Positions 61,832 to 64,000 of a stretch of 64,000 nt of DNA are shown one piece after another. Under the pieces are notes generated by a model. That model was not told the origin of the DNA. It saw only the letters and a list, made by a program, of their open reading frames with translations, and did no database searches. The position numbers were made by a program, and so were the translations under genes. The stretch's first letter is position 1; every line of letters starts with the position of its first letter. The stretch is from Epiperipatus broadwayi (taxonomy: Eukaryota; Onychophora; Udeonychophora; Euonychophora; Peripatidae): NCBI GenBank assembly GCA_028023455.1, contig JAQFVV010000013.1:8588411-8652410 (forward strand), read 5' to 3'.

Positions 61832-62340
61832 TCAGTCAGTAATTTTCTGGATTTGGCAGCTGGGATTGAATGTTAGTGGAACAGAGCTATAATAACTGCT
61901 TGCTGTATTTGTTTTACTCACTTTTCTTTCCACCGCTCTTTCAGCCAGTCCATTTGATTGGGGATGGTTGTGGTGGGTGAATAAGTATTTAACCCTCCAT
62001 TCTTTCATTGCTTCCCCAAATTTGTGATGTAAACAATGTTCTAATATATGAAACTGTTTTGGGAAACCCATGTATTTGACTCACCCTGAATATGAGTCAG
62101 ACACTCAAATAACATGACCATCAAATGGACTGCAGTGGTCTACGTGAATTTGTTGCCATGGCTTGTCAGCTTTGGGGCCATCCTTCAAAATCAGATGGTG
62201 ATTTAATGATTAATAATTACATTTCTTTATGTATTTTTTGATGCCTGTATTAATGTTTGGCCATCACATATAACTATGGGCTATTGCCTTTGCCCTAACT
62301 ATGCCTGGATGACGCTAATACAGAAACTTGAATATTTTCT
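61832..62340 (-). pseudogene. gypsy integrase, broken
   Basis: Integrase inserts the element cDNA. Minus-strand order: HPGIVRAKAIAHSYMWWPN (about 62320-62255), the zinc-binding to core transition typical of gypsy; KPWQQIHVDHC (about 62165-62133) with the first catalytic aspartate; GFPKQF (about 62071); and HPQSNGLAERAV (about 61968-61930), the conserved box around the catalytic glutamate. Stops and frameshifts separate these blocks, and the SDNG-like second aspartate is not seen intact. Confidence 0.85.
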
Positions 62341-62599
62341 GTCTATCTATAACTGGTAGTAGCACCTGGTCCTTCCTCTGGATGCATCCTTTACAAACAG
62401 ACATCTGTTCATGGGCATTCCAGAATTCCTTGTGGAGGCAGTTGGGGCATTGATTAGGCCAGCTCTCTCTCTGATTTGCTTTATGATCCATCGGCAGCTG
62501 TTGTCTTCTGTGCAATAAGCTATAATTTTGCTGTTAATGTTTTGATTTTTCAGCATATCTATAGTTAGTTGATTTCGGTTTCTTTTTTGTCTGATTCTC

Positions 62600-62960
62600 T
62601 CTCTGATCAGGTATATATGATAGTGCATCTGCATGCCCTATTTGTTTTCCTTTTTTATATTCAAGTATATAGCCTGCCAATATGTTAAACCATTAACATA
62701 TGAAGACTAAGATTATCAAACAGTTGTTTAATTCCTAAAATTCCCAGTAGGGGCTTATGGTTGGTTACTATAGTAAATTTTTCAAATACTGATGAAATTT
62801 TCTTGCTCCAAATAATATTGCAAGGCCAGTTGACTGTAATTTCTCTGTTTTGAACAAGGTGTGGGAAACATAGGCTATGGGGCATTCTCCTGACTAGGCT
62901 AGGTGACATAATACTGCTATGAGTCCGATGTGTCCATGGTCAGAGTAATCAAATCACTGT
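62600..62960 (-). pseudogene. gypsy RNase H, broken
   Basis: PIAYVSHTLF (about 62878-62845) and KFTIVTNHKPLLGILG (about 62785-62735) match gypsy RNase H (PIAYASRTL, FTLxTDHKPLL). The usual D of TDH is N here. Several frames and stops. Confidence 0.8.
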
Positions 62961-64000
62961 TGTAATGCATCAGTAATTTTTTTTAAGTCGATAATGGTGC
63001 ACATGAATGCTTCTTCTTCTTCACATTTTAATTTCTGATTCTTTTTCAACAGATCATATAAAGAACTGGCCACATGGGCTTGCAAAAATTCTAAAAATAT
63101 TTTATTAGTTTAAGGAAAGCTTGAAGTTGTTTCATGTCTGTAGGTCTTGGTGCATCTGCTACAGCTTTAGCCTTTTCAGGGACTGAAGATGTACCATTTT
63201 TTGATATGATGTGACCAGACATTTAAATTTCACTTGCCTTCCAGATGCATTTTTGGGTGTTCATCTTACCCTCAAATTCATCAAATTTTTTGCAGCCTGT
63301 ATAAGTGACTAAGTTCATTTTCAGCAGTTACTGTCATGAGGATTTATAATGCCCTCCATTCCAGGTAAGGAGGGTTTTGATTTTCGACTGAAAAATGCTA
63401 GGGGCCAATGTTATTCCAAATGTAAGTATTTTAGACTTATATAGTCCTATGTATGTGATCAATGTTAGTATTTTGGTTGCTTCCCCAGTAACTGGTATCT
63501 GATGAAAGGCAGCATTAAGATCTAATTTTTGCAAAAAAAATTGTATCTCTAAAGTGATGCTATTATTTCTCTAGCATTCAGTACAGAGTATGCATTTTTG
63601 CTAATCACTTTATTTACTGATACCCTGTAATCACCACACATGAATTTTACCATTGGGTTTAGTTATAATTACCAAGAACATAGCTCACTCAAATTTTTCA
63701 GTTGATTCTAAAATGCCATTTTAACTAGGTCATTGATTTCTTTCTCAACTTTTTCTGGGCAAACAGAACTTTCATGGTTTACTGATTATAGGTAGTACCT
63801 CCATGCTTACTATACAGGTATCATTTTAATTATCCCTGACACTTCCTTAAATAAGCTACGAAATTTATTTTCCATTTCCTTTTCAACTTCACTAATGTAA
63901 GCTTAAATTCCTAACTTTCTGAACCATTCATGGCTGATTAGGGGGTTGATGGGGGTGAAGACTATATATAATGGTAGTTCCACAATTTTACTGTCAATTC
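62961..64000 (-). pseudogene. gypsy reverse transcriptase, broken, 5' part beyond window
   Basis: From the right edge inwards: VEKEINDLVKMAF (about 63755-63715), DLNAAFHQIPV (about 63528-63496), FGITLAPSIFQ (about 63420-63388), GHIISKNG (about 63219-63196), PTDMKQLQAFLKLIKYF (about 63145-63095), all standard Ty3/gypsy RT landmarks in the right order. The YxDD box falls in a damaged stretch around 63330. Protease and gag would lie beyond 64000. Confidence 0.85.

Overview
The window is animal nuclear DNA: strongly AT-rich, almost without long open reading frames, and crowded with transposable-element copies. The one host gene I can support is the first coding exon of the autophagy E2-like enzyme Atg3 (minus strand, 4261-4341), recognised from the conserved N-terminal helix and followed by a GTAAG donor. 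The mix of RTE-like and other LINEs, Penelope-like elements (PLEs), gypsy and gag-only LTR elements and hammerhead-bearing repeats, with very long intergenic or intronic DNA, fits a lophotrochozoan such as a mollusc, possibly a cephalopod. That placement is inference; nothing here fixes the species.

Layout. 1-4260 is the visible part of Atg3 intron 1 and holds an LTR-end/primer-binding-site-like repeat cluster (668-855) and one hairpin repeat. 4342-13000 is sequence upstream of Atg3 with several large inverted repeats. 13140-13505 is a LINE reverse-transcriptase scrap. 14691-23715 is a recent LTR retrotransposon on the minus strand: LTRs sharing about 2 kb of closely matching sequence (one LTR 4.3 kb, the other 2.0 kb after an internal deletion), a primer-binding site matching tRNA-Lys(CUU), and a single gag-like reading frame with no pol. 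About 25.9-26.83 kb is a second, decayed element with the same kind of primer site. 36.4-39.3 kb holds Penelope-like remains: an RT plus GIY-YIG piece on the minus strand, then a 1.4-kb head-to-head palindrome of two GIY-YIG pieces. 39.4-43.8 kb is an RTE-like LINE split by a 1.4-kb palindromic array of repeats. 47.4-47.9 kb is a 470-bp GA microsatellite. 51.3-52.5 and 57.06-58.2 kb are non-autonomous elements with terminal inverted repeats. 61.8-64.0 kb is a broken gypsy pol on the minus strand that runs off the end of the window.

The most interesting system is a dispersed repeat family, eight loci in this window, built as hairpins or inverted arrays. Each better copy carries a 59-bp block with the parts of a hammerhead ribozyme: CUGANGA, a stem II, GAAA, a GUC cleavage triplet and a closed two-part stem I. 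Copies have a fixed 3' end (GCCTGTTTTAA), variable 5' truncation, and 11-15-bp target-site duplications at the clearest loci. They therefore look like RNA-mediated insertions rather than foldback DNA transposons. In one locus, tandem pairs with a period near 450 bp occur in both orientations, as expected for retrozyme-like or PLE-derived non-autonomous elements. PLE remains lie only a few kilobases away.
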